The position numbers and the translations under genes are program-made. Positions 44,511 to 56,585 of a DNA stretch of 64,000 nucleotides are shown one piece after another; position 1 is the stretch's first letter, and every line of letters starts with the position of its first letter. This DNA comes from Limnanthes douglasii subsp. nivea (lineage: Eukaryota; Streptophyta; Magnoliopsida; Brassicales; Limnanthaceae). Location: positions 102,185,278 through 102,249,277 of the forward strand of contig JAUPFV010000003.1 in assembly GCA_036936605.1 (NCBI GenBank), in the 5' to 3' direction. The notes beneath the pieces were generated by a model, which worked only from the letters and a program-made list of their open reading frames with translations, was not told where the DNA came from and did no database searches.

Positions 44511-44853
44511 AAAAAAGGACAGTTACCTAGGAGAAGGTAAATCGATTCTGAGCAATGATTAAAAGCTGCAAAGTGTGAAAGTTAAAGCCTAGGTAACTAT
44601 CTAGCCTAGTGGGTACAAGAATCTATGATAAAAATGGCCGGGAGGTCGAACTAAGGGTTAACACGCGTCCTACGATTCAAGAACAACTCTTAGAATTCTG
44701 AGATGAGAAATCAGTTCCACCAAAATACGAACAAGGTCACACTTAAAGAAAAAATCTTGCAGTTCGAAAAAAATGACAAATCGGACAATGTTGGTATTGG
44801 GTTTTTGAGATTTAGCTCTTCAAAAGGTCATTTGCAAGACCTAAAGGGGCTAC
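44511..44853 (+). other. Element C 3' untranslated segment and polypurine tract
   Basis: No gene. It ends with ACCTAAAGGGGCTAC (44839-44853), a short purine tract next to TGATAAG of the LTR, matching the position and form of the tract in element B. Confidence 0.65.
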
Positions 44854-45229
44854 TGATAAGTTCAGATCTTTAACTTACTATGCCTTGACTAAATCCGGAG
44901 GGAAATTTGGACCAAACCACTATACTAAAATTCCGATCTGGACAAATATATTAAATGTTGACTAAGCTCGCTGTTAATCCCTTCAAACCAAATCACTAAT
45001 TGGTCCTTAAACTTGATCCGACTTTATCACCGACCCAATAAGCCATGGGTCAGTAATTAAGTATAAATACCCCAACCACTTTCATTAATGTGGGTAATCA
45101 GAATTTATTACTAGTAGGCAGCTTAATTATCTCTCTACTCACCACTCTAAACTTAAAACACCACAAAATATCCAAAATAACTTTTAAACACTTTACAAGA
45201 TTACCCTCAGCCAGAAATAAACCACATCA
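44854..45229 (+). repeat. Element C 3' LTR
   Basis: Begins TGATAAGTTCAG and ends AACCACATCA. TATA box at 45062-45069. Aligns with 35174-35552 along its length with many single-base changes. Confidence 0.9.
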
Positions 45230-45502
45230 AGTATCAATCAATTTTTTTTGTATCCCATCCCCTGCAATTTGTGCTACAATAACAACCGCATCTTCATGTG
45301 GACCAACTACATTCTTCATGTCATCGTCTTCAAAATATGATATTAGAGATTGATTTATGTATAAGTGTGGTGAAGCGCATTCTTCTAACTGAGTTTCTAG
45401 ACTAACAATATGCCTCTTTTGAGAATAATTCGATGTTTTTGTCACAGTATCTCCTCCAAAACCTCTTAGTGACTCAAAAGAAAGCACATAACTCACTAAC
45501 AT
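45230..45502 (-). pseudogene. Element D protease, first half
   Basis: 91 codons open: HIVSLETQLEECASPHLY, FEDDDMKNVVGPHEDAVV, then AGDGIQKKLIDT. The next codon, on the far side of element C, is Arg (AGG), so this copy had DTR before being split. Confidence 0.8.
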
Positions 45503-46960
45503 TTCCTCTCATAATCAATTCTTCCACCATGTTTATGTTGTTTCTATCTAATATTGGATCCAAATACGCAGTTGAGATATCAAATACATTAATAGATTCT
45601 TTGTCAATAGGTTTTGATATCATTAAAGTATATTATTTCTTTAGAATTTTCTTGCGTTGTAGCAACCAAAGAATTCTTTTTCACAAATGTTGTCAGCTTC
45701 CGATTTTTAATCAAGTCTTGTATCTTTTTTTAATGCCAAACAATCCTTCTTATCACGTCCAATGTCCTCATGATACTTACAATACATATTGCTTATGTTC
45801 TCCCTTGGAGTTTGTATTGGAAATGGCTTACAAAATTGTACAGGCGGACGTGTTCTCTTAAATATGTTGTTACACACTCAGTCAGTCCAACAAAATGTGC
45901 TGGTTGGATCCATTTGTTTGACATGGTCAGACATATTGCTAAGTATTAAAAACTGGTGTGTATTCTTTCATTTTTTAAGATGATCCTATTATTATTTGTA
46001 TTGGTGCTTGAGTTCGAAAACGTTTGCTGGTTGCGAACTATTTCGTGGTGCTGTCGAATTTTGACAAAACTAGTTCTGCTCAATCTGTTCCCAATAACAC
46101 TTTTCTGACGCTTGCGTTTCTTCCACTAAGATTATTTTATTTACTTGATCCAACAGAGCCCCAAACATCATAGCTTATTTTTCAGCAACATTATCCTTTA
46201 AAAATCTCGGAAGCAATCACCTCCGAAAAGTTTCTAGTGTCATTTTATCCTCACAAATTTCCATGTCGGTTTTTTTCTTAATAAAGCTATTTGTGTAGTC
46301 TTTGAGACTCTCCTCTACATTTTTCCTACAGTAAATTATCGTATCACCATTCGCGTGGAACGTTTTGTTTCCCACGAAATGTTGAGGAAAATATTCCAAA
46401 ACATATCAATTTTTTTGATACAATCCTCAAGCAAGCAGTTATATCACCTTAAAACTGCATTCTTGAAGGTTTGGGAGAAATCTTTACATAGAAATTTGTC
46501 ATTATCGTCATAATTGATCATAAAATTCTTGAACTGTTCGATGTGGTTTTCTGGATCTTGTGTTCTATCAAACTTTTCTAGTTTTGAGATGCCAAACCAC
46601 TTAGGCAGATGCCAAGAAAGAATTTTCGGGGAGAAATGAGATGACCTCCAATTATGGCCCATTCTATACATACTTCCCAGAGGGCCTTCATTCATTGTCG
46701 TGTATAAACCTTCTTCACATGGATAGGTAAACTAATTACTCACACGATATTCAAGATTATGGATTTTAAAAGTAATATGAATATGAAGATTTTCTTGTTC
46801 ATTCATGTTAATATTCATAGCCCTATCATTCTCTCCGGGCCCAATTTCTTTTTTCTCTTGTTCATTTTTTTCTATTTTCAGACCCTTAGCACGGTGAGAT
46901 GTCCGACGATCATCTTTTTACCTTTTTGAATCTCTTTTCCTGTAGTTCTTTGGATGCTGA
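45503..46960 (-). pseudogene. Element D gag
   Basis: 46444-46695 (83 codons) reads SPKILSWHLPKWFGISKLEKF, PENHIEQFKNFMI and DDNDKFLCKDFSQTFKN. 46217-46399 continues MEYFPQHFVGNKTFHANGDT and KNVEESLKDYTNSFI. Lower-quality sequence follows toward protease. It matches element B's gag block by block. Plus-strand frames here are shadows. Confidence 0.8.
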
Positions 46961-47444
46961 TTGTCCCTTTACGGGGAATAAGATTCATCAGAATCATATA
47001 TAGAATAATCACTAGAGTCATTTGCTTCATAGCGATGTTTAGACTTCACCTTTCTCTTCGAGGAATAACGATTTCTTCTCTGAGGCCTCTCATCTGTTCG
47101 ATGAGCAGTTTCCATGCGATATTTTTCAGTTATTTACTCTCTTCGAATTCAGATTTGAGCCTCTCTAAACTTAGTTTCACTTCCTTCTCAACACTCAATC
47201 TTTCTATGTCTTCCAAAAGTTATTTCCTCCGAGCTAACAGTTCCTCAGCATATCGATCACCATCATTTCTTTCATTTGTCACAACCATTTTCTCCTCAAT
47301 AAGAAGATCTTGAGATATACCTCCGATCACGTAATTCCTTGTTCCATACTCTAACCCTCAAAATATTTCCATATCCATTACTCTCACCATGTTTTAATAT
47401 AAGATTTATGGTTTTGAAAAGACAATTCTAGGTACCAATTGTCT

Positions 47445-47462
47445 TCCTACAGATGGCGCCAC
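47445..47462 (-). promoter_or_regulatory. Element D primer-binding site
   Basis: Minus strand GTGGCGCCATCTGTAGGA, directly after the LTR end AATAATCA. It keeps the GGCGCC core of the Tat-type site and is the best-preserved of the five sites in the window. Confidence 0.8.
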
Positions 47463-47876
47463 TGATTATTCAAGATATTTCTTAGTGATATTTTCTGCCC
47501 GAATGTGTTTGTATAGGGTCACAATTATATACGTATGCTAATATTTTCTAAAGAGATAAATGGAATGAGTAGAGAGAGAAAGAGACAAAAGAAATAAATG
47601 AAGTAAAAATTGACTAATTATTGGACCATTTCCCCAAAAGGGTGTGTCCTTTATATAGTACATGGGGTAAGCTCCTAATTTACATATTTACCCTCCTCTT
47701 AAGTGAATCTTTTCATCGCACTTCTTTACTTACTATAAAAACACACTAACTATTACATATAACCCCCTCAACTCACATACTTGTCATGTTTTGTCATTAA
47801 TACTTTATTACATCAAATTAATATTTTTATTTATTAAATTTAGCTACTTTATCACCATATTTTTCTCCCTTTATCA
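47463..47876 (-). repeat. Element D 5' LTR
   Basis: Bounded by the primer-binding site and by TGATAAAGGGAG (minus strand) at 47876. TATA box TATATAAAGG at about 47651-47660. A partner LTR is missing, so the outer edge rests on the TGATAA start shared with B and C. Confidence 0.65.
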
Positions 47877-50690
47877 ATACCTATAGAGACAGATGACTAG
47901 CATCATATCATCCCCGAGATCATTTCTAATAAAGACAACAAGTTCGTTATGGATATACCTTATGAAGTAGTAATCCACACCTTTATTAATACTTTGAACT
48001 CCACCAGTAAAACTAGAGTTGATAGCTTCAATACCACATTCTTTAAACAATTATAGGCCATAATCTCGAAGGACATATGTACTATAACTGGATCATTTTC
48101 AAAAGTGATCAATTACCTTATGGAATCTACACAACAACAATATGTCTTATACCTAAGAAAGAATCGTCGAATAAGTACAGACCAATCAGATTTTATACTG
48201 TATTCAACGTGATTGTATTAAAAATTCTAAATGATAGGCTCTATACTTTGATCCCTAAGCTCATATCAAAAGATCAAAATGGGTATGTAACATAGAGAAA
48301 ATTCATGAAAAATATCCTTTAAACTCAATAGATAGTTCATGACCTAAACAGAAAGCGTAGCGAAGAAAATATACTTATCAAAATTAATATGGCTAAAGCC
48401 TTTGATAAAATTTAATTCTCTTTCATTCTCAAGATTATTTATGTTTTTGGATTTGATAATAACTTCATTGATTTAGTTCAACAATCCATTAATTCTGTTT
48501 GTTTTTAAGAATTATCAACGGTGAAAGCAAAGGTTATTTCGAATCATTAAATGGTGTTAGATAAGGGGATCCCATAACGTCTAGTCTATCCATCCTTATT
48601 AAGGAATTTCTTACTCGAGAACTCACGAAGATATTTGATGATAATGTGAGCCTGAAATTCAATACAAGAAACTCAATTATGGTATATTATCTAGATTTTG
48701 CAAACAACTTTATAATTTTTAGCTTATGACTCATCCTCAAGCATCAACAAAATCATTTTCTTCCGACAATAATACCAAGGAAGGTCAAGTTAAGTGATAA
48801 AAAAATACTATTTTTATTCTCTCTAACATAATACCTTATTCTAGAATCAAAACACTAGAACTCCTCATTGATTTCAAGCGTGTCCGTCTTCCTATAAAAT
48901 ACTTAGGAATTAGAGTTCACTCTAGAAACAAAACAAGTTACTTTCACACCTAGTCAATAATATAAAGTTGAAGACTCAAGAATAGGACAACAAACTACTC
49001 TATTTTGGAGGCAGATTGACCTTAATTCAATACGTGCTCTTGAAAATTCCCTCATGTCATCTTCAAAGTATATGTCTTCCTAAAACAGTTCTAGCTAGAA
49101 TAGAAATAATATGTAGTAGATTCCCATGGGGAACCAATGAAAACAACATATCTATCTCGTGGATAAATTGGATAATATATGCAAACCCTATGTTGAAGAA
49201 GGATTAAATATTAGATTTTTTTGAAGAAATTTAGCTATCTTCTTCTTGTAAGCTATGGTTTAAATTCAGAGAACGTAAAAGCCTCTCATATAAGTATCTG
49301 CATTCAATATATTGCCCTACCCAACATCCTTTACAAGTCTACCCAACTTTAAATAGATCAAAAATTTAGAAAAGTTTGTTCGTTGTGAGACAACTAGCTA
49401 AGGAGTATATATTTTGGAAATTTGGTAAAGGAAACATAGAATTTTAGCTAGACAAATAATGCTCCCATAATTATTTTTTACTCAATGGATCCTACAATAC
49501 TAAAGAAATATGGAATAAAATTAGGAATCAAAGAATGCAAACTAAGTTTTACTCAATCAAGTCATACAATCTAATTTGTACTAAATAGTATGGAAAAATA
49601 TCACTTCAAAAAAGTGTTCATTCCTTATTTGGATACAGGTAAACATCTGGGTATCAGTGGATATAATTATTCAACATAAACAAATAACATTTGCTTCAGA
49701 ATGTCAACAGTATGATAACATTAAATCAATTGATCACCTCTTCATTCAACTGCCTTTTCAACATTATGATTGGAAGATTCATGACTCTTAAGCCTTTACA
49801 TATTCATTCTATTATTCCTCATATCATCTCTTGGGCCATCTGGACATCAAGGGACAAGACTAAGCATCAAGCTAAAAATACCTCTACTAAAATTATCATT
49901 CAACTTACAAAGAACATTATTCTTCGACTAGATTGTGCCAACTTACTCAAAAGAGACTACTTGACTAAGGACTATGCTGCAACTTTTGACTTGGGTTAGC
50001 TGAATCACTTAAATCAGGCTAGATATAAAATATTTATCTCTTAGAAACCACCTAAAACTACCAGACTCGCGCTAAACACTGACGCTTCTTGCTCTTTATT
50101 AGTAGAAGCTTGGGGTAAGGTTTTAATTAGGAACAATAATGAGGATATCCTTGCAGTATACTGTAGGATCTATGGTAAATAGGCTCTTATCATTGCTGAA
50201 AACAGAGCTCTTCTAGATGGCCTCATTCTTTGCTCTAAAATGAAAATTACAAATGTTGATTTGAAACTGACTTCATTATATTATCTACAATGTTTATGAA
50301 TCATAAAGCTCCATAGCATTTAACTTCCTAACTAGAGTTCTACCGAAAACTGATATCATCAAGTAGGTATATTACTTATATATACATGGAACAAAACTTT
50401 GTTGCAGATTGGCTAACGAAGAGGATACACACATGCAAATTCAACCAAGACTTAACTCATGCTCTAATTCCTAATCTACTATGAGCTATTTCACTCTTAG
50501 ACAATTTATAATTTTGCTTTTGAGAGAACTTAACTGATAATTAGTGACTTATTCTTATCTTATCCAAAGTTGAGTTTATATCATTTATTTCTCTTCACTC
50601 TACAAAGAGATCATCTCAAATTACCTGCAATTTTTTACTCTGTTAATAATAATATTTTCAGCAGGTAATACTACTTGACAAAAAACCTTG
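47877..50690 (+). mobile_element. LINE3: 5'-truncated plant L1-type LINE
   Basis: Begins just after the LTR of element D, immediately before the RT domain, and runs through RT and the terminal RNase H to a 3' region without clear poly-A. ORF1 and the endonuclease are absent. 5' truncation is normal for LINEs. Confidence 0.75.
47900..50470 (+). pseudogene. LINE3 reverse transcriptase and RNase H
   Basis: RT pieces: 47940-48060 (DNKFVMDIPYEVVIHTF), 48077-48295 (TTICLIPKKESSNKYRPIRF, PKLISKDQNGYVT), then about 48680-48720 with LDFANNFIIFS, where active LINEs have (F/Y)ADD; both catalytic Asp are Asn. RNase H pieces at 50070-50420: LALNTDASCS, IAENRALLDGLILC, then weaker sequence. The domain order matches LINE1. 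Confidence 0.8.
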
Positions 50691-51518
50691 CAGGTCTCTC
50701 AATGTCAGACACAGCTTTGTTCCACCATCCTTCAAGGCTCCATAAAAGCTAGGATGAAATCGAAGATGTTTGCCCTATCTCTGAACATGAATTTCAAAGC
50801 ATAAATTGATTTATGCTCTCTGTAAAATTGGAGCAGAAGTAAAAAATAAAATAAAGCTTAGCTATAGTTTTGTAGCTCGATTTATGGTCTTTTGGATTGA
50901 CCGGAAACAAAATGAAGCAAATAATCGAGTTTCACGAAGCTCTTTTGTTGATTATTTAACCTCGAAGCTCTTGTATTTTTTCTAATCGCAAATTCACATC
51001 AAATTGTGTTTTGTCATTTTTATTTTCATTTAGCGCCATCCTTTCATCGAGAGAATGAAATAATAACTATGCGGGACTATATTGGACATGATTAAAATAT
51101 ATAAAATATTTATTTTAATAGAAATTTAGACATTTATATAGATATAACTATTAAAATTATTATTATAATTAAAATATGTTTATATTGTCGGTCAATAAAC
51201 TATTTTTTTATAAATAACAAATATATCTACTATCAATTGAAAAATAAAAGAAACTATTAGAAATACGAACAAATTTTGATATCATATAAAAATCTAAAAT
51301 TAGGAGCATCCCAACTACAACAACCGATAGTCTATAGTTTTAATTAGTGTAAATAGGTATTATCTCAAAATAAAAAATTAATATGTAATCGTTAAATCTC
51401 ATCCATCTAATCATATATCTTGGATGCTCTTAATGCTATACTAACGGGTGCCAAGACTTACTAATAGGCCCATCTCATTGTTTGACTCTAGAAGTGTTCC
51501 TCCTGAGTATCGAGCACC
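50691..51518. promoter_or_regulatory. Upstream region of MED9
   Basis: AT-rich, gene-free. The only element I would point to is GGCCCA (TGGGCC on the other strand) at 51467-51472, about 50 bases before the ATG, which is a site II-type motif common in plant housekeeping promoters. No clear TATA box. Confidence 0.45.
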
Positions 51519-52404
51519 ATGGATCAATTCTCAGGAGGAAATTGGAGTATGATACCAAACAACAATAACAATAACGTATCAACAACACCGAATCAAGATC
51601 ATAACTTCCTCAATCAACAACAATTTCAGTATCAGCAACAGCAACACTTCCGATCCCAACCGCAGCAACCATTGCCTATCATACAGCAACAACAGCAGCA
51701 GAACCAACAGCACCAATCGCTGGCTTCACATTTCCACCTTTATCCTGTCAGTAAATTCTTCAATTCATGCCTCTACAAATCTTTATTTCTGTTGTTATTT
51801 ATCATCGATCTCTGGTTTTCTGCCCACAGTTAGTCGAGAAATTAGCCGATGTGATTGAGAATGGAACAAGGGACCAGCAATCTGATTCATTGGTTCTTTC
51901 TCCTTCTCTGATTCATTATATTTCTAGGGCTTTGTGCTGTCCTTTATGAAAATAAATGCTTTATCCATTTGTTCTTTGTGATTAGGTTACTGAAGTGAAC
52001 AACCATTTTGAGAAATGTCAGCAACTCTTAAACTCCATATCCGATTCCATAAGCTCGAGGGGCATGGTAATTGCATAGCATAGTGAAATTAGTAGAATTC
52101 ACAATTTAGTTTTAGGTTTTTATGGGTATAATTGGTGTTGTTTTTTGGATATTGGGTGTAGACTATCGATAACTGGTGGTGTTTTCTTGATATTGGGTGT
52201 AGACTGTTGATGGACAGAAACGGAAGCTCGAAGAAAGTGACCAATTGCTTACTCAACGAAGGTTTGATGTTGTCCATAAATTTTTACTCTCACATTTCTG
52301 ATGGTGTGTATTCAATTTATATTTTGAAAATCAATAACAGGGATTTGATTGCCAAGTATAAAAATTCTATAGAGGACATTCTCAAGACCGACCCATCCCT
52401 CTAA
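51519..52404 (+). CDS. MED9: Mediator of RNA polymerase II transcription subunit 9
   Basis: Five exons: 51519-51746, 51830-51892, 51986-52066, 52203-52261 and 52341-52404 (TAA), 164 residues in one open frame. It starts MDQFSGGNWSMIPNNNNN (start context CACCATGG), then a Gln-rich stretch (residues 30-68), SLASHFHL, LVEKLADVIENGTRDQQSDSL, HFEKCQQLLNSI, VDGQKRKLEESDQLLTQRR and KYKNSIEDILKT. Plant MED9 proteins share this order: a Gln-rich N terminus and the Med9 helical domain at the C terminus. MED9 is part of the middle module of Mediator in the nucleus, linking transcription factors with RNA polymerase II. The donor of exon 2 is GTTCTT, weak but canonical GT. No other gene is near; the neighbours are transposons. 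Intact and probably functional. Confidence 0.92.
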
Positions 52405-53330
52405 GGTAAGGTAACAAAATTGCTTACTTTAACATCATTGAACTGAAGTATATTATTGGAATAGTTTGCTTTTCTTGTACGAGATTATCATCCGAAAAAA
52501 ATTCTTAATTTGCCCCAAACCATAAATAATTTTCATTCGAATTTATATGTTGATACCGGATTGAATATTATCTATAGAATCGATTAGAAAATGAGTTGTA
52601 GGTGGGGATACTTGATTAAAAAAGGATTCTTTTGTTTTTATATATACAACTTTTCCTCTGTGCTTCATGGTACGCTGCTAATTCGATTTTGGTGCTAAAA
52701 GAGTGAGACCATAGAAGTATAATAAGTCAGGCCTCCACTGGAATGCATGTAGATTAGGTTTCTCATACAGTTCCTTTGATTATTTACTTTACTATGGCGT
52801 GCACTTCTGAAATGCAAAACTTATTAGACAACATATCTGTTTATGAGTTCAACTATTTATTAAATAGGTATCTGGGTCTTACTAATGAAGCATTTATATA
52901 TCTTTTAGCTTCTGCTAGGCATGAATCTTACATCAAAATATAACAACAGCATGGCAGCAATCCTTTGTTTTGTAAGCAAACTACTGTTCTTTAACAATTA
53001 ATAAATCGTATCCTCAAGATTGGCAATGCAGACTTTCTTGTCCCGTCTAGCCATACTAGATATTTATCAAGCTTTAAAACATAATTTTGGTTTAGGTGTT
53101 TTCAATCTATTGTAGTGTTTTTACTTTTCGGTGTTCTAAGCACCATTTGTGCAATCTAAATACATTATTTATAGGAAAGACGCCAGCCATATAAAACCAA
53201 TATAAACTTGTTCAATCAAGGGAAAAACAATCTATCTTAGTTTTTATGATTTATGGTACACTCTTTGACTTATAGATACACTGTTTTGCTTCTTTTCAGG
53301 TCGAATTAGAGCGGATGGTTCTATAGTAAC
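52405..53330 (+). other. MED9 3' region, possible 3' UTR intron
   Basis: The stop codon is followed two bases later by GTAAGG, a good donor, and a good acceptor (tgcttcttttcag) stands at 53287-53299. An intron of 52406-53299 in the 3' UTR is therefore possible. No coding sequence was seen in it. Confidence 0.35.
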
Positions 53331-54850
53331 TCCATGTTTAAAATGAAAGGAACCCGTTCAGAATGGGTTTCTGAACCACCTTTGTAGAATCTGTTTGGAA
53401 TGGGAATTTTTTTTCTAAGCATATTTCGTAATCCTCTTTCCAAATCAGGCTAGGGTTAGGGATATTGTCTGAATCAGAATTGTTTACTGTTTCACTTCTT
53501 TTTTTCTTTAATTTTCCTCTTCTTTTATCAATTTTCCTAACCCTTTTCAAGGTACATATTTTGATTAGCTAGCACAAGTCTAATGGACATGACTCAATTT
53601 CTAAAGGTACATATTCTTATCAACTTTTTTTTATTATAATTAATTTTTTGCACAAATATTTGTCCTACAATAGATTTTATTTTATCCAATTTAGATAATA
53701 ATTTCATTCCTTTTCCAGTTTTATCACCTAACTTTTATTCAATTTTTAGTACTTGACCTATTAAGCTAGTACAATTTTAGTTTTAATATAAGACAACTCT
53801 TTTTTGCGATCACTAGCCCTTCATTTTTAATTGTATCCAACTGTCTTCATTTACGGTTATTGCCAGTATAAAGGCCTGAGTTTTGCTTAACTCTTTTTTC
53901 AGACGTTCTAACTCTAAAAATTTATCTTTTTATAATTTTTTTTGGTAAACTTAGCATGTATTTTTTTGGTAAAATTTATGTCTTGTTCATCTTTGAAAGA
54001 AGTATTATTATTAAGTTCTTATATTTGCTACTTGTTTTGATATTTATTGTATACGGTAAAAGTCGAATCTTTAATAAACTCATCATTTAAAAATAATGTC
54101 CGACATTGAATTGATTCTCAAAATGATAAGCTAAGTGGGTCGTAATTTTGTTTGAGTTTTAGTAGTGTTAGTTCGTTTGGCCTTGAGTTTTAGTAGAGTT
54201 AGTTCGTTTGGCCATGATAGTGGCTATGTTCAAAATAGTCCATAACAACTAAAACTAAATCTTCTAAAAGAAGAAAATTTTACCTTAGGAGAAAAGCTAG
54301 CATTTCGAAATTAATTTATTGACGATGTTTCGTTGGAGGTTTTAAGTACAAATACAAATTCGTTATTTAACCAACTTAGAATTTCATGTCCAAAAACGAT
54401 CGAGAATGATAATTTTATTGAGGATGTTTTTTTTGCGAATAATTTTGTCTCTTCAATATCTCATCCCAACCTATATATTGACGAACATGAAGAGGAATAA
54501 TTACATTCCAACTATTAGGATTCCAAAAGGTGGAGAGATTTTTCGTCACCGTACGTTTTTTTTCATCACATATTGAATTATATTGAATTAAAAGCTAATA
54601 TTTTCACTTCATCATTTATTAACTGAATTTTTAAGTATGTCAGAATTTGTTCATTTTAACTTATGCTAATCGGTTGGAGGAATATAAGTAGCCTCGTATT
54701 AGCTTTTAACATTCTTAGGATCCTCGTAACAATTAAGGATATCATATTCCACTATAAAATCTAAAAATGAGTTTTTTTTATTCTTTATCCTTTCAAAAGG
54801 ATCGTCAAGATCCTACAGTCCAACCAAGACTAGGATTCAAGCTTATTGTT
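53331..54850. other. AT-rich intergenic DNA
   Basis: No gene recognised. A 31-bp tandem duplication (ttgagttttagtagtgttag start) occupies 54152-54213. A 70-codon minus-strand frame at 53338-53550 is Lys-rich by base composition only. Confidence 0.55.
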
Positions 54851-56345
54851 TTATAAGTGGTCATTATGGATCAGTGACGAGCATGTATGACATCATCTTC
54901 TGTGTTAAAAAAGTTATCAAAGGTATTGTTAGAAAGATGACACATCTTCTATATAACAAAATTAATTTTTTTTATCTAGATTGGAAGATGTATGTCGATG
55001 TAAAAAATATAATTGAAAAACCTAGAGTTACGGCCACTAAAGATGAGGTTAGTGAAGATTTGTTTGCACATATGGGTCGTAGAGACCTAATTGAGTTAAC
55101 TCTTCAACTCCCTAAATAAATAACAAGAAAATGAAAATATCAATGAACGTCATATCTCTTCAAAGAAAGTGAAGCATTCTGGAAAATGAAAAGAGAAAAA
55201 TTCTCACAAACCTTCCCGCAAAACAAAATTACTTATGCAGAAAAGAACTTTGCCTCTCTCGATCCTCATAAAAGAAAGGTCGACAAAAAGTCTCAAAGAA
55301 ATACTTTACTGTACCAGCTCTATAAAATAACTCTCCATCTCATTAGTACTACAGCGTCCTCCATGGAGGTGGTAGGATCGTCATTAGTCTTGGATTCATA
55401 TTTTATTCTCATGCGTCATCTTGCCTTATGTCCAACTAGTCTTATTAAATCATCAACGTCTCCTGCAAGCATCATTCACCACCTAACTAAACTATTTTTA
55501 GAGGTATTTTATTTACTTAAATGAACCTATTTAATACTTTCGGTACCTAAACTAATGATTCAATGTATTAATTTCAGAGCTACTACAACTAGTTTTTTTT
55601 CTGGAAATTTTGTGTCATTTTCCGATATTCAAACTTTGAATGCTCGGGTTAACTGCTCAATCGCTTTTGGAGATAGTAAATTTGGTTTAAATGATTTTAT
55701 CCAAAAGTAAGAAAGTGAATAACTAAGTCGGAAACATTGCATGACAGTTTGGTTAATAAGAATAACAAGCTTAAGAAGGCTGCAACAAATTTGAAGACGC
55801 TTAATTATAATTAACAAAGCTTTAAGGGAAGTTGGACAAAACCGACAAGAAATTGACTAAAGCAGTTTGTGAAGCTAAAGATGAAGTTTCACAATCTACT
55901 AAAGTCATTGTGCTAAATAGTATAAGAATTGGATACTAGGAGTTGGATACCAGGCACATGGAAAGTTAAGCCTAGGGTTTGTTTAGGTCCTTTAAAAAAT
56001 TATCTATATAGGATAATATCCTCACGCTGACAATCGTTCATATGAGGTTACTTCCGAAAATTATGACAAACTTTCTCAAAATGAGAAAATTGGTGATCCA
56101 ACTATTTTTGATTGTGTGGGCGATCCTGTAACATAGACTCTGGATGAATAAACTCCTAGGCAAGAAATTGTTTTTGTTGATGCTCAAAACAACCCTTCTA
56201 CCGGCGAAGAGAATCGATTTTTCTTTAGTATCTTTGAAAAACTTTAATACTTTATTAACAAATGTATTCACCCATAGTTGGACAGCTAAAGATGTTTTGC
56301 TGGGTGACTTTCACTTTTCTAAATTACTTTATTTTTTACTTTAAT
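54850..56345 (+). pseudogene. Unidentified decayed coding sequence
   Basis: Several plus-strand pieces look like former protein: 54874-55119 (KNIIEKPRVTATKDEVSEDL, then MGRRDLIELTLQLPK), 55186-55524 (Lys/Ser-rich, DPHKRKVDKKSQR), a coiled-coil piece at 55820-55910 (DKTDKKLTKAVCEAKDE) and an acidic piece at 56030-56210 (DNRSYEVTSENYDKLSQNEK, then FVDAQNNPSTGEE). The order basic-coiled coil-acidic is reminiscent of transposon accessory proteins such as the antisense gene of element C, but no motif identifies it. Confidence 0.35.
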
Positions 56346-56451
56346 TTGAATAATTTATGTTTCTTTAATATAAATTATATTTACCTCGTATTGTTTCCTC
56401 CTTATTGTGTTTATGTTACCATCTTTTTTAAATAAGTACTTATCACTTCGC

Positions 56452-56524
56452 CATTAACCTTCATTGTATTATTTGTCATGTATATTTTATATTGAGCTCG
56501 TCATAAACCTTGATTGTATTAGTT

Positions 56525-56574
<50 letters not shown>

Positions 56575-56585
56575 TGAGCTCGTGA
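56452..56585. repeat. Tandem duplication containing an (AT)n microsatellite
   Basis: Two copies of a 50-base unit (aacctt(c/g)attgtattatt through ttatattgagctcgt) lie at about 56452-56501 and 56502-56585. The second holds a run of about 20 AT dinucleotides (56529-56569) in place of a short tatatt word in the first. Confidence 0.8.

Larger units (their letters stand above)
35174..45229 (+). mobile_element. Element C: complete Tat-like gypsy retrotransposon, 10.06 kb
   Basis: Both LTRs are present (35174-35552 and 44854-45229), starting TGATAAGTTC and ending CA, with a primer-binding site, gag, protease, RT, two RNase H domains, integrase, an antisense gene and a polypurine tract. The flanking 5 bases are ggtat on the left and agtat on the right, a 5-bp target duplication with one mutation. 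It is inserted inside the protease of element D. LTRs differ at very roughly one site in eight by eye, so the insertion is old, and coding regions are broken. Confidence 0.9.
45230..47876 (-). mobile_element. Element D, right part (gag, primer-binding site, 5' LTR)
   Basis: Continuation of 33227-35173. From right to left it holds the 5' LTR, primer-binding site, gag and the first half of protease, which ends exactly at element C with IDT. Confidence 0.8.

Noticed and set aside
53338..53550. Lys/Arg-rich 70-codon minus-strand frame
   Set aside because: Its composition follows from T-rich plus-strand sequence; no motif and no promoter.
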